Source of the DNA: Henriciella sp.
GTDB lineage: Bacteria; Pseudomonadota; Alphaproteobacteria; Caulobacterales; Hyphomonadaceae
Reading direction: 5' to 3'
Assembly (NCBI GenBank): GCA_030066975.1
Contig: JASJAO010000005.1
Coordinates: forward strand, 218,755-282,754
Length of the DNA stretch: 64,000 nt
The notes below the pieces were generated by a model, which was given only the letters and a program-made list of their open reading frames with translations, did not search any database and was not told where the DNA came from. Positions 44,813 to 52,455 of the stretch are shown here, piece after piece; positions within the stretch are counted from its first letter, which is position 1, and every line of letters starts with the position of its first letter. The position numbers and the translations under genes were made by a program.

Positions 44813-45223
44813 ATGCACACCACTATTTTGATTTGCTCTGCCAGTCTGGCGATCCTGACGCTGCTGCTCGCCGTCTGGACCAGTATTCAGCGCGGATCGA
44901 GCAAGACCATTGCCTATGGCGCGGCGTTGGAACCGACCTCGGCTATGGCGAAAGCGCAGCGCGCGCATGGCAATGCGGCCGAGTATGCGGGACTGTTGAT
45001 CGCGCTTTTCCTCGTGGTGGGGTTTGCCTATCAGGGCCGGGATCTTGGCGCGGTCGCAAGCTGGACCATCATCGCGGTGACCGTCGCGCGTGTGATCCAC
45101 GCGATAGGCTTCCTGATCTGCGAGACGCTGGAAAAGCCGCACGCGCTAAAAGCCCTTGGGGCTTTGGTGACGTATATTGGTGGCCTGGTGCTCGCAGGTC
45201 TGGTCCTGTCCAAAGCACTCTAG
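44813..45223 (+). CDS. MAPEG family membrane protein
   Basis: The product is about 136 residues with four transmembrane helices. The MAPEG hallmark AQRAHGNAAEY lies between the first two helices, followed by ARVIHAIGF. Members are glutathione-dependent transferases or peroxidases of the membrane. It overlaps, in opposite orientation, the upstream region of the RidA gene and is convergent with the enoyl-CoA hydratase gene 2 bp away. Confidence 0.85.
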   Translation: MHTTILICSASLAILTLLLAVWTSIQRGSSKTIAYGAALEPTSAMAKAQRAHGNAAEYAGLLIALFLVVGFAYQGRDLGAVASWTIIAVTVARVIHAIGFLICETLEKPHALKALGALVTYIGGLVLAGLVLSKAL

Positions 45224-45225
45224 GT

Positions 45226-46023
45226 CTATTTACCTTCAAACACGGGCGCGCGCTTTTCAAGGATCGCGTCGACGCCTTCCATGTGGTCTTCGGTATGGTG
45301 CATCATGGACTGGGCTGCCGCTGACATTTCCATGATGGTCTCATAGCTCGCATGGGTGCCGTGGCGCAGCAGCGTCTTGGCAAGGCGCAGCGATTGCGGT
45401 GGCTGCTGGGCCATACGCTCGGCCAGCGCCATCGCTTCGCCCATGAGGACGTCTGGCGCGACAGCCTTTGAGATCAGGCCCCATTCGGCCGCGGTGGCGG
45501 CATCGATCACATCGCCGGTGAAGAGCAGCTCGGCCGCGCGGCTCGCCCCGATAATGCGCGGCAGCAGCCAGGCCCCGCCATCGCCGGGAATGAGACCGAG
45601 TTTCAGGAAGGTGACGCCAAACTTGGCTTTGTCAGACGCAATCCGGACATCGGCCATACAGGCAACATCGCAGCCGAGCCCAATGGCCGCGCCGTTAACC
45701 GCGGCGATCAGGGGTACTTCGAGATTGTAGAGCGCCTTGACGATCTGGTGGATGTTGCGGCGATAGCCCTCGCGGACATCATAGGGCGAACCCGCAAACG
45801 CGCCGGAGCGGGCTTTCATCGCTTTCACGTCACCGCCGGCAGAAAAGGCCCGGCCCTCGCCGGTCAGGATCGCGCAACGGATGGTGGGATCGGCTTCAAT
45901 CTCCGCGCAGGCCGCCACGACCGCAGCGCCGTCGCCTTCCTGGCCGAGCGCATTCATCATGTCCGGACGGGTCAGGGTCAGGATCGCGATCGCGCCGCGC
46001 TTTTCGAGTTTGATCACAGACAT
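45226..46023 (-). CDS. Enoyl-CoA hydratase/isomerase family protein
   Basis: The product is 265 residues with a crotonase fold. AFSAGGDVKAM and VNGAAIGLGCDVACMADVRIAS form the oxyanion hole, and GLIPGDGGAWLLPRIIG carries the catalytic-loop acid region. GGAGG seven nt before ATG 46023 (MSVIKLEKRG) sets the start. It belongs to the acyl-CoA region of the window but has its own promoter gap upstream. Confidence 0.9.
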   Translation of the reverse strand: MSVIKLEKRGAIAILTLTRPDMMNALGQEGDGAAVVAACAEIEADPTIRCAILTGEGRAFSAGGDVKAMKARSGAFAGSPYDVREGYRRNIHQIVKALYNLEVPLIAAVNGAAIGLGCDVACMADVRIASDKAKFGVTFLKLGLIPGDGGAWLLPRIIGASRAAELLFTGDVIDAATAAEWGLISKAVAPDVLMGEAMALAERMAQQPPQSLRLAKTLLRHGTHASYETIMEMSAAAQSMMHHTEDHMEGVDAILEKRAPVFEGK

Positions 46024-46125
46024 GTCGAGCCTCCAGACAATTGCATTTGTCGCTGTTCTAGCGCGCAAGCCGGGGGAGTCGATATTGGCAGCGGGCGAAC
46101 CTCGCGGAAGCTCTCTTAGAAACCT

Positions 46126-46653
46126 CTAGAGCTGGTCGCTCTCGGCGCGGCGATAGATGCCGGTAAACCAAGCGGCCCAAGCGTCTTTCTCAGCGTCATA
46201 TTGCTCGAAATGCTGTGTGACAGAGCCGTCTTCGTTCGGCGTCCACTCGCCGGTAAAAGGGGCTGTGACCCCACTGCCTGGATAAGTGATGGTGCCTTCG
46301 AGTTTCATCGACCCGGTGTCTGTCAGACCACCTTCATAGTCGATGATCGCACCGGTGCTGACCCAAATCTGGCGCCATGTCTCCGTCACAGGGTTATAGA
46401 AATTGTAGCTCTGCCCGGTATTGCCCGCGGTGGAGACCCAGCGTTCCACCAGGAGGCAACCGCTCTCTTCGGCAGTGATGACGTTTCGCCCCTGAGCGGC
46501 GCCGTCCGGACTGCTGACCTCCCAGTCGCCAATCCAGAAATCGAACTGATGGTATTCTGGCGTATCACAGGGCGGCGGCGGGGTCGTGTCATCCTGAGCG
46601 AGCGCCGGTGCGGTGAGCAGGCTGATGGCGAGTGCGGCGATGAACAGGCGCAT
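46126..46653 (-). CDS. Hypothetical secreted protein
   Basis: The signal peptide MRLFIAALAISLLTAPALA precedes a mature ~155-residue protein. It contains YHQFDFWIGDWEV, GCLLVERWVS and WRQIWVSTGAIIDYEGG, a pattern seen in beta-barrel, lipocalin-like proteins that I know from uncharacterised secreted families. Function unknown. A terminator of the preceding dehydrogenase operon lies just upstream. Confidence 0.7.
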   Translation of the reverse strand: MRLFIAALAISLLTAPALAQDDTTPPPPCDTPEYHQFDFWIGDWEVSSPDGAAQGRNVITAEESGCLLVERWVSTAGNTGQSYNFYNPVTETWRQIWVSTGAIIDYEGGLTDTGSMKLEGTITYPGSGVTAPFTGEWTPNEDGSVTQHFEQYDAEKDAWAAWFTGIYRRAESDQL

Positions 46654-46667
46654 TGAGACCTCCAAAA

Positions 46668-46705
46668 CAAAACCCCGCTTCGCAGCATCGCGAAACGGGG
46701 TTGAT
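46668..46705 (-). terminator. Rho-independent terminator of the acyl-CoA dehydrogenase operon
   Basis: On the minus strand AACCCCGTTTCGC (46702-46690) pairs with GCGAAGCGGGGTT (46683-46671), one mismatch, followed by TTGTTTTGG. It begins 26 bp beyond the stop at 46729. Confidence 0.8.
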
Positions 46706-46728
46706 TGTCAAATTGGAGCGCTGAGCCC

Positions 46729-47886
46729 TTATTCAGCGGCGACTTTCATTTCACCGGCGCTGAGGTCGGTGTAGCGGCGCAGGTGATGGTCGACATTGCC
46801 GAACTCACTGTCGATCATGGTCAGGCGTTTGAAATAGTGGCCGACCGCCAGTTCCTCGGTCATGCCCATGCCGCCATGGATCTGGATCGCCTGCTGGCCG
46901 ACAAAGCGCCCGGCCTGACCTATGCGGACCTTCGCCGCCGAGACGGCTTTCTTGCGCTCAACCTCAGGTTCGCCGAGCTTTAGCGTCGCCATATAGGTCA
47001 TGGAAATAGTCTGCTCATGCTCCATGAACATGTCGACCATGCGGTGCTGCAGGACCTGAAACTTGCCGATTGGTGTGCCGAACTGTTTGCGCTGGCGGCT
47101 ATACTCAACGGTTTGGGTATGCGCGACGCCCATGGCGCCCGCCGCTTCGGCGCAGGTCGCTGCGATGGCCTCATCGACGACTTGTTCGATGAGAGGAAGC
47201 GCTTCGCCTTCGGCGCCGATCAGCGCGTCTGCGCCAACCGCGACATTCTCAAAATACACTTCCGAGGCGCGGCGTCCGTCAACCGTTGGATAGTCCCGTG
47301 TTGTGACGCCGTCTGCGGCTTTGTCGACCAGGAAGACCGAGATGCCGCCCGCGTCGCGGCGATCTCCGCCGGTGCGTGCGGTGACGATAAGCTTGTCGGC
47401 CCATGGCGCGCCAATCACAACCGCCTTGTGGCCGTTCAGGATATAGCCTGAGCCGTCTTTCTTGGCGGTGGTTTCGAGGTCGGCAAGATTGTAGCGACCG
47501 CGTGGTTCGGCATAGGCGAATGCGAACGTGCTTTCACCGCCCATGATCGCGGTCAGGTGCTCTTCTTTCTGCGCTGCAGACCCGGCATGTTTCAGGAAAC
47601 CGCCGCCGCAAACGACGCTAGGCACGAAGGGCTCGACCACCAGGCCTTTACCGAACTCTTCCATGACAACCATGGCATCGACCGCGCCGCCGCCGAGACC
47701 GCCATCTTCCTCTGAGAAGGGTGCCATGAGCAGACCGAGCTCGGCGAACTGGGCCCACATTTCCGGACGCCACCCTGAGTCGCTGTTCACCACTTTCTGG
47801 CGCGTATCAAAGTCATATTGTTCGCGGATCAGCCGTGCGAGGCTGTCGCGGATCATGCTCTGCTCTTCGGTGAAGTTAAAATCCAT
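46729..47886 (-). CDS. Acyl-CoA dehydrogenase (PimD-like, small-subunit type)
   Basis: This ACAD-fold protein is about 385 residues long. It starts MDFNFTEEQSMIRDSLARL and has the C-terminal GRFVGQQAIQIHGGMGMTEELAVGHYFKRLTMID. The central signature is divergent from ordinary dehydrogenases (FAYAEPRGRYNLADLET in place of the usual E-P-GSD run), as in the small subunits of heteromeric dehydrogenases. The second dehydrogenase lies upstream in the same operon, so the pair may form one heteromeric enzyme (inference). GGGAGAT before ATG 47886 supports the start. Confidence 0.88.
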   Translation of the reverse strand: MDFNFTEEQSMIRDSLARLIREQYDFDTRQKVVNSDSGWRPEMWAQFAELGLLMAPFSEEDGGLGGGAVDAMVVMEEFGKGLVVEPFVPSVVCGGGFLKHAGSAAQKEEHLTAIMGGESTFAFAYAEPRGRYNLADLETTAKKDGSGYILNGHKAVVIGAPWADKLIVTARTGGDRRDAGGISVFLVDKAADGVTTRDYPTVDGRRASEVYFENVAVGADALIGAEGEALPLIEQVVDEAIAATCAEAAGAMGVAHTQTVEYSRQRKQFGTPIGKFQVLQHRMVDMFMEHEQTISMTYMATLKLGEPEVERKKAVSAAKVRIGQAGRFVGQQAIQIHGGMGMTEELAVGHYFKRLTMIDSEFGNVDHHLRRYTDLSAGEMKVAAE

Positions 47887-47900
47887 CTCGTATCTCCCAT

Positions 47901-48563
47901 CTATTCCTGTTGTGGGTCTGCCAAGCCGGTGACGAAAGGCAGACATTTATCCAATAATTCCATCGCTTCTGGTGAAAACGGTTGTGGTCCGGATTGAGCC
48001 GTGACCAGCATCAGTCGATCAAAGGCCCCGTCTTCCCAATTGACCTGCGCCGTTATCTTGGCCTCATCCAGAATGATGAGGTTCTCGTCGAGATTGTCTT
48101 CTTCGGTGGTCGCGTCATACTTCACGTCGACCACATGCGCTGGTCGCGTTTTGCCCATGAGGAAGTACTCGACCGGCGCTCCAACGGTCACGGTTGCGCC
48201 GCCATCACTTTCGATTCTGACCTCTGCACCCTCTGAGAGCGGCCATAGCCCGGCCAAGGCTTCCTGCTCTGCCTCTGTCGGCAAGTCCTGGGCACAAGAC
48301 CGGTACAGAATGCCAGAATAGAGCATGAAGAAGCTGTCCGAGGTGGCAAACTCATCAAGCTCGCCGGTCAGATAGAGCTCGGCATCGCCCGCCTTGAGCA
48401 AAAGTTTGTCGCTATAGCCCTCATCAGCTCCGCCATCATAGACCGATGACCAGAACAGGGTGGAGCCTTCACCCAGACGCTCCGCTAACGGGGTCTCTGC
48501 CAGGGCGACGAGCGGCGCTGACAGAGCTACTACAAGCGTTGAGATGATGGCTGCTGCCCGCAC
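47901..48563 (-). CDS. Hypothetical secreted protein inside an acyl-CoA dehydrogenase operon
   Basis: The product is 220 residues with a signal peptide (RAAAIISTLVVALSAPLVALAE). The mature part is acidic and rich in beta-type patterns (STLFWSSVYDGGADEGYSDKLLLKAGDAELYLTGELD), with two cysteines (RSCAQDL near residue 88 and DKCLPF near 206). The start is GTG 48563, two bases after the stop of the upstream dehydrogenase; the downstream dehydrogenase begins 14 bp after its end. No family recognised. Its export conflicts with the cytosolic job of its neighbours, which is unusual. Confidence 0.72.
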   Translation of the reverse strand: MRAAAIISTLVVALSAPLVALAETPLAERLGEGSTLFWSSVYDGGADEGYSDKLLLKAGDAELYLTGELDEFATSDSFFMLYSGILYRSCAQDLPTEAEQEALAGLWPLSEGAEVRIESDGGATVTVGAPVEYFLMGKTRPAHVVDVKYDATTEEDNLDENLIILDEAKITAQVNWEDGAFDRLMLVTAQSGPQPFSPEAMELLDKCLPFVTGLADPQQE

Positions 48564-48565
48564 GA

Positions 48566-49762
48566 TTACAGACCCAGGATCATCTTGGTGATGATGTTTC
48601 TCTGAATCTCGTTCGATCCACCATAAATCGAGGTCTTGCGCATGTTGAAGTAACTTGGTGCCGCGCCGAAAGAGTATTCGGGACCGATGCCGAACTCGTT
48701 GGCGCCATCTTCCGGGAAGCCGCGGAAGTAAGGATGGCTGTAATGGCCAACGGCCTCGAGCGTCAGTTCGGTCAGGCGCTGCTGAATCTCGGTCCCTTTC
48801 ACTTTCAGGATCGAGCTTTCCGGCCCGGGGCCTTTGCCTTGCGCTTCCCCTGCGAGGGTCCGCAATTCTGTGAATTCGAGCGCAGAGAGATCTATCTCCA
48901 ATTGCGAGACTTTCGAGGCGAAGCTGCGGTCTTCGAGCAGAGGCTCGCCATCAATGATTTCGGTCGAGGCAATGGCCCGGAGTTTCTCAATGCCGCGCTT
49001 GGAGCGGGCGACGCCAGCAATGCCGGAGCGTTCGTGGGCGAGCAGGAATTTGGCGTAGGTCCAGCCCATATTCTCTTCGCCGACACGGTTCTCAACCGGC
49101 ACGCGGACGTCTGTGAGCCAGACTTCATTGACCTCGTGTCCGCCATCGATCGTGATAATCGGGCGCACTTCGATTCCGGGTGTGGTCATATCGACGAGAA
49201 TGAAGCTGATGCCTTCCTGTGGCTTCTTGGCGTCAGGGTCCGTGCGGCAGAGGAAAAAGCCCCAATCAGCGTGCTGGGCCAGCGTGGTCCAGGTCTTCTG
49301 GCCATTCAGAATGTAGTGATCGCCATCGCGTACGGCTGTGGTTTTCAAGGAGGCGAGATCGGAGCCGGCACCCGGCTCTGAATAGCCCTGACACCACCAC
49401 TCTTCTCCAGAGCGGATCTTTGGCAGGTAGCGGTCCTTCTGTTCTTGCGAGCCGAACGTGTAGATCACCGGTGCGACCATCGCGACACCGAAGGGCAGCG
49501 GCGGGATGGCGTCGACGCGGGCATTTTCTTCCGACCAGATATAACGCTGTGTCGACGTCCAACCGGTACCGCCATACTCAACCGGCCAAGCTGGCGTGGA
49601 CCAGCCCTTCTCGCCGAGCACTTTGTGCCAGGCGAGGTATTGCTCGCGGGTGAGATCCCCCTGCCCGGGTTTGGGACGCATGTGATCTGGATAATTTTCT
49701 TCGATGAAGGTGCGCACTTCGTCACGAAACGCGATTTCCTCAGGTGAAAATTCTAAATTCAT
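48566..49762 (-). CDS. Acyl-CoA dehydrogenase (PimC-like, large-subunit type)
   Basis: The product is about 398 residues. The full ACAD signature WWCQGYSEPGAGSDLASLK is present, followed by ILNGQKTWTTLAQHADW and the C-terminal YFNMRKTSIYGGSNEIQRNIITKM. ATG 49762 (MNLEFSPEEIAF) is preceded by GGGAAGAA; a start 28 codons upstream would run through a probable operator and is rejected. It heads an operon with the secreted protein and the second dehydrogenase, ending at the terminator near 46,690. Confidence 0.92.
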   Translation of the reverse strand: MNLEFSPEEIAFRDEVRTFIEENYPDHMRPKPGQGDLTREQYLAWHKVLGEKGWSTPAWPVEYGGTGWTSTQRYIWSEENARVDAIPPLPFGVAMVAPVIYTFGSQEQKDRYLPKIRSGEEWWCQGYSEPGAGSDLASLKTTAVRDGDHYILNGQKTWTTLAQHADWGFFLCRTDPDAKKPQEGISFILVDMTTPGIEVRPIITIDGGHEVNEVWLTDVRVPVENRVGEENMGWTYAKFLLAHERSGIAGVARSKRGIEKLRAIASTEIIDGEPLLEDRSFASKVSQLEIDLSALEFTELRTLAGEAQGKGPGPESSILKVKGTEIQQRLTELTLEAVGHYSHPYFRGFPEDGANEFGIGPEYSFGAAPSYFNMRKTSIYGGSNEIQRNIITKMILGL

Positions 49763-49825
49763 TGCGGTTCTTCCCAGAGCTTGTGTTTTTAGTCTTTTTG
49801 ACGTCGGCCTGCTTAGAATGCAAGG

Positions 49826-49845
49826 TGACGCGAACGTAAACGTCA
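49826..49845. promoter_or_regulatory. Candidate LiuR/MerR- or TetR-like operator upstream of dehydrogenase operon
   Basis: TGACGCGAACGTAAACGTCA has TGACG/CGTCA arms around ACGTAAACGT, and a further ACGTCAA follows at 49850-49856. The ACGTAAACGT core resembles operators of regulators of branched-chain and fatty acyl-CoA catabolism. It lies 64-83 bp upstream of the dehydrogenase ATG, at promoter distance. Confidence 0.4.
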
Positions 49846-49904
49846 TATTACGTCAACGCGCCTATTAGGCAATGCGACCGGATGGTCATTTGTCTGAAAC
49901 GGTC

Positions 49905-50900
49905 CTAAGCGGGTTTGGCCACGAACGGCGCACATGCCGTCCGCAACAGCCCGATGGCCGCAGCCGCGCCCATGCCCCCGCCAGTGTTGAAGCCAAGATC
50001 GGTCAGCGGGGAAATCCCGATCCGCTCCAGCGCTGCTTCATGCGCGGGCCTGCGGGTGACGTGTGCGGCTTTGACATGATCGATGGCGAGCGGATTGATG
50101 GCGTGTACGACACCTGCGGCAATCGTAGTGGCAAAGCCATCAATCAGAACCGGGATGCCCTGCTGCCGCGCAGCAATGATTGTGCCGACACAGGCGGCCA
50201 TTTCACGCCCCGCTAGGCAACGCAGCGCCTGCAGCGGATCACCGAGTTGGCCGCGGTGCAATTTTAGCGCGTCATTGACAGTTTTGATCCGCTGATCGCT
50301 CATTTCGAGCGGCACTTGCGGGCCCGGACGCACCCAATATTCCGGAGACCCGCCATAGAGCGCGCAGGCGACCGCGGCCGCAGCGGTGCCGATACCAGCC
50401 CCCACAACGCCGAGGGCGATGACATCGGGATTGCCTTCCAGAGCTTCAAAGCCATAAGCGATCGTGGCGGCGCATTCGCGTTCGCTCATCGCGGCCGCTT
50501 CGGCAATGTTCGGGGTCGGCTTGTCGATGGCGAGTTCAAACACGCGAATATTGGCACCGACCTGCGCGGCGATGGCCGACAAGGGCGCTTCACCGTTTCG
50601 CAGGGCTGAAACCGTCTGCTTTGTGTTCTCATTCGACGAGAGCGAGACGCCGACATCGCTGAGACCGTGGGAGCCGGCAAAGATGGCAAGGGTTGGATTC
50701 TCGACGCGCGGGGGATAGCGCTTCTGCCAGCCTGCGAGCCAGGCAGCGGCGTCACCGAGCTTGCCGAAGTCGCCTTCGCGCCCCATTCCGAGCAAGGCGT
50801 CATATACTTCCTGGGCGCAGGAATCATCGCTCGCCGCTGGACGCGTCGCTAAATCCCGCACATCATCAAATGGCCTCGCAGCTTCAGCAGCGTTCTGCAA
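49905..50900 (-). CDS. CobT-like protein lacking signature glutamates
   Basis: At 331 residues it follows the nicotinate-nucleotide:dimethylbenzimidazole phosphoribosyltransferase fold end to end: LAIFAGSHGLSDVGVS, ECAATIAYGFEAL, LKLHRGQLGDPLQALRCLAGREMAACVGTIIAARQQGIPVLIDGF, HAINPLAIDH and KAAHVTRRPAH. However, the GEMGIGNTT block reads GVVGAGIGT (residue 165 Val instead of Glu) and the LGEGTGA motif reads TGGGMGA (residue 308 Gly instead of the catalytic-base Glu). Normal CobT activity is therefore doubtful. TTG 50900 is used because GAGG lies about 8 nt upstream and no ATG fits. No other cobalamin gene or riboswitch adjoins. Confidence 0.8.
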   Translation of the reverse strand: MQNAAEAARPFDDVRDLATRPAASDDSCAQEVYDALLGMGREGDFGKLGDAAAWLAGWQKRYPPRVENPTLAIFAGSHGLSDVGVSLSSNENTKQTVSALRNGEAPLSAIAAQVGANIRVFELAIDKPTPNIAEAAAMSERECAATIAYGFEALEGNPDVIALGVVGAGIGTAAAAVACALYGGSPEYWVRPGPQVPLEMSDQRIKTVNDALKLHRGQLGDPLQALRCLAGREMAACVGTIIAARQQGIPVLIDGFATTIAAGVVHAINPLAIDHVKAAHVTRRPAHEAALERIGISPLTDLGFNTGGGMGAAAAIGLLRTACAPFVAKPA

Positions 50901-50911
50901 TCCTGACCTCG

Positions 50912-50931
50912 TTTACAAGCGAGCTTATAAA
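50912..50931. promoter_or_regulatory. Near-perfect 20-bp palindrome, candidate repressor operator
   Basis: TTTACAAGC-GA-GCTTATAAA is symmetric with one mismatch per arm pair and lies just upstream of the CobT-like gene. A matching half-site CTTGTAAAC (50992-51000) lies 60 bp away, near the divergent DUF1289 gene. The arrangement suggests one regulator controlling both directions. Confidence 0.5.
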
Positions 50932-51031
50932 ACGCCATGATAATGCAGTGTAAGTCAATGAAGGAGTTGGATTTTTCTTAAAAGAATCACACTTGTAAAC
51001 GAATTTAAACATTTCTGAGAGACGCTTTATT

Positions 51032-51226
51032 ATGGCTCTGAGCAAGATCGAAAGTCCATGTATCAAACTTTGCGCGGTCAATGGCCGCCACGGAATGTGT
51101 ATGGGCTGCGGGCGGACATTGCAGGAGATTGGCGGCTGGATGCAGTATACCGATCAGGAACGGAGCGAGATTATGGCAACTCTGCCTGAGCGGCTGGCCA
51201 AGCTTGCTGACACTGGTGCGGCATGA
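51032..51226 (+). CDS. DUF1289 family small cysteine-rich protein
   Basis: The product is 64 residues with the family pattern SPCIKLCAVNGRHGMCMGCGRTLQEIGGW: four clustered cysteines that could bind a metal or Fe-S cluster, then a helical tail (SEIMATLPERLAKL). The protein is a known small alphaproteobacterial/proteobacterial family of unknown function. Its stop overlaps the start of the retropepsin gene (ATGA), so the two are coupled. Confidence 0.88.
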   Translation: MALSKIESPCIKLCAVNGRHGMCMGCGRTLQEIGGWMQYTDQERSEIMATLPERLAKLADTGAA

Positions 51227-51762
51227 AGTTCGGACAACTCATCGGATTGGTGGTTGTGAGTGGCGCCATCGCCGTTGCGGTGTCGACCTTGCTCAGCCCG
51301 AAATTTGATGAGGATGCGCCGAACGCGGCGAGTGCACGAATTGAAGCCAATTCTGTCGATCCGGTTCAAAACACATCGGCTTCGGTCGGGCGACGGTCCG
51401 CGACCCTGACGCAGAAGGGCGACGGGCACTATTGGGCCCGCGCGCTGGTCAACAACAAGTCGAGCGTAGAGTTCCTGGTTGATACCGGGGCGAGCGTCGT
51501 GGCACTGACCTATAAGGATGCGCAGCGCATGGGCCTGCGCCCAGACACGCTCGACTATGTGTGGCGTGTGCAGACGGCTGGCGGCGAAACCCTGGGCGCG
51601 AGTGTTGTGATCAAGTCGATCAAGATCAATCAGATCCACATTCGCGATGTCGAAGCGATGGTGCTGCGCACCGATATGCAGAAGTCGCTTCTGGGAATGA
51701 GTTTTCTTAACGAGCTCTACTCATATGAGTTTCGCGGCGATCGCCTTATTTTGAAACAGTAG
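51223..51762 (+). CDS. Membrane-anchored retropepsin-like aspartic protease (TIGR02281 type)
   Basis: The product is 179 residues with an N-terminal membrane helix (LIGLVVVSGAIAVAVSTLL), a linker, then a single-lobed pepsin fold with DTGAS in VEFLVDTGASVVALT (near residue 88) and LLGMSFLNELYSYEFRGDRLIL at the end. It must dimerise to be active, as in retroviral proteases. The active site should face the periplasm. It is translationally coupled to DUF1289. Confidence 0.88.
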   Translation: MKFGQLIGLVVVSGAIAVAVSTLLSPKFDEDAPNAASARIEANSVDPVQNTSASVGRRSATLTQKGDGHYWARALVNNKSSVEFLVDTGASVVALTYKDAQRMGLRPDTLDYVWRVQTAGGETLGASVVIKSIKINQIHIRDVEAMVLRTDMQKSLLGMSFLNELYSYEFRGDRLILKQ

Positions 51763-51772
51763 GGTGAACGCT

Positions 51773-52327
51773 CTACCCGCGTGCAAACTGGGCAATCACA
51801 TCGTCAATATCCGCGCCGGGCCGATCGAGAATGGCAGAGATCTGGGCGCGTTGCTCGATCGCGAGCCAGATGCCGGCGAATTCGAGGTCGACCACCTGCC
51901 ATTCAGCATTTCGAAGCAGCATCCGCCAGCGCAGTGTCATCCGCTCACCGCCCGCATCGACGACAGTGGTGACAATCGCATCGCGCTCATTGCGATGTAC
52001 CGTTTTGGTCACCGTCATCGAAAGACCTTGCAGGCGATCCGCATTGGTTTCGATCTGGCGACGCAGATAAGCCTCAAAGGCGTTTGAGTACTGGTCAACC
52101 TTGTCAGCCTCAATCGACTTGGCGTGGCGACCGAGTGTGAACCGGGCGATCGCGCGGATGTCCATACGCTCAAGCACCGCTTCAGCGAGCCGGTCTCGAT
52201 CGGCCTCGATAATGTCCTGCGCGGTGGCAGAGATAATTTGCTCAGCCGAACCGGTCTTGTCGGTCCCGGCGAGGGCGGGCGGGGTCATCATCGTGACCCA
52301 GATGGCAGCCAGAATGATACGTAACAT
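51773..52327 (-). CDS. MlaC/Ttg2D-type periplasmic phospholipid-binding protein
   Basis: The product is about 184 residues with a signal peptide (LRIILAAIWVTMMTPPALA). The mature region resembles MlaC: ERMDIRAIARFTLGRHAKSI, NAFEAYLRRQIE, VDAGGERMTLRWRMLLRNAEWQVVDLEFAGIWLAIEQRAQISAIL. MlaC ferries phospholipids between membranes. AGGA five nt before ATG 52327 sets the start; ATG 52339 has no ribosome site. The mlaEFDB transporter genes are not adjacent. Confidence 0.83.
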   Translation of the reverse strand: MLRIILAAIWVTMMTPPALAGTDKTGSAEQIISATAQDIIEADRDRLAEAVLERMDIRAIARFTLGRHAKSIEADKVDQYSNAFEAYLRRQIETNADRLQGLSMTVTKTVHRNERDAIVTTVVDAGGERMTLRWRMLLRNAEWQVVDLEFAGIWLAIEQRAQISAILDRPGADIDDVIAQFARG

Positions 52328-52455
52328 AACAGTCCTCATGCAGAGTTTGCGCCAGTTGGCGTCGTGTTGGGCCTGATATGTGCGTAGCCGCCCGCGCCCA
52401 CCAGTTCGAATTCCCAATAGGCGCTATGCAGATTTCGTATGGATCCAGCCGGAAG

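Noticed and set aside
50901..51031. Cobalamin riboswitch before the CobT-like gene
   Set aside because: The 131-bp region is too short, AT-rich and shows palindromes instead of the B12-box pattern.
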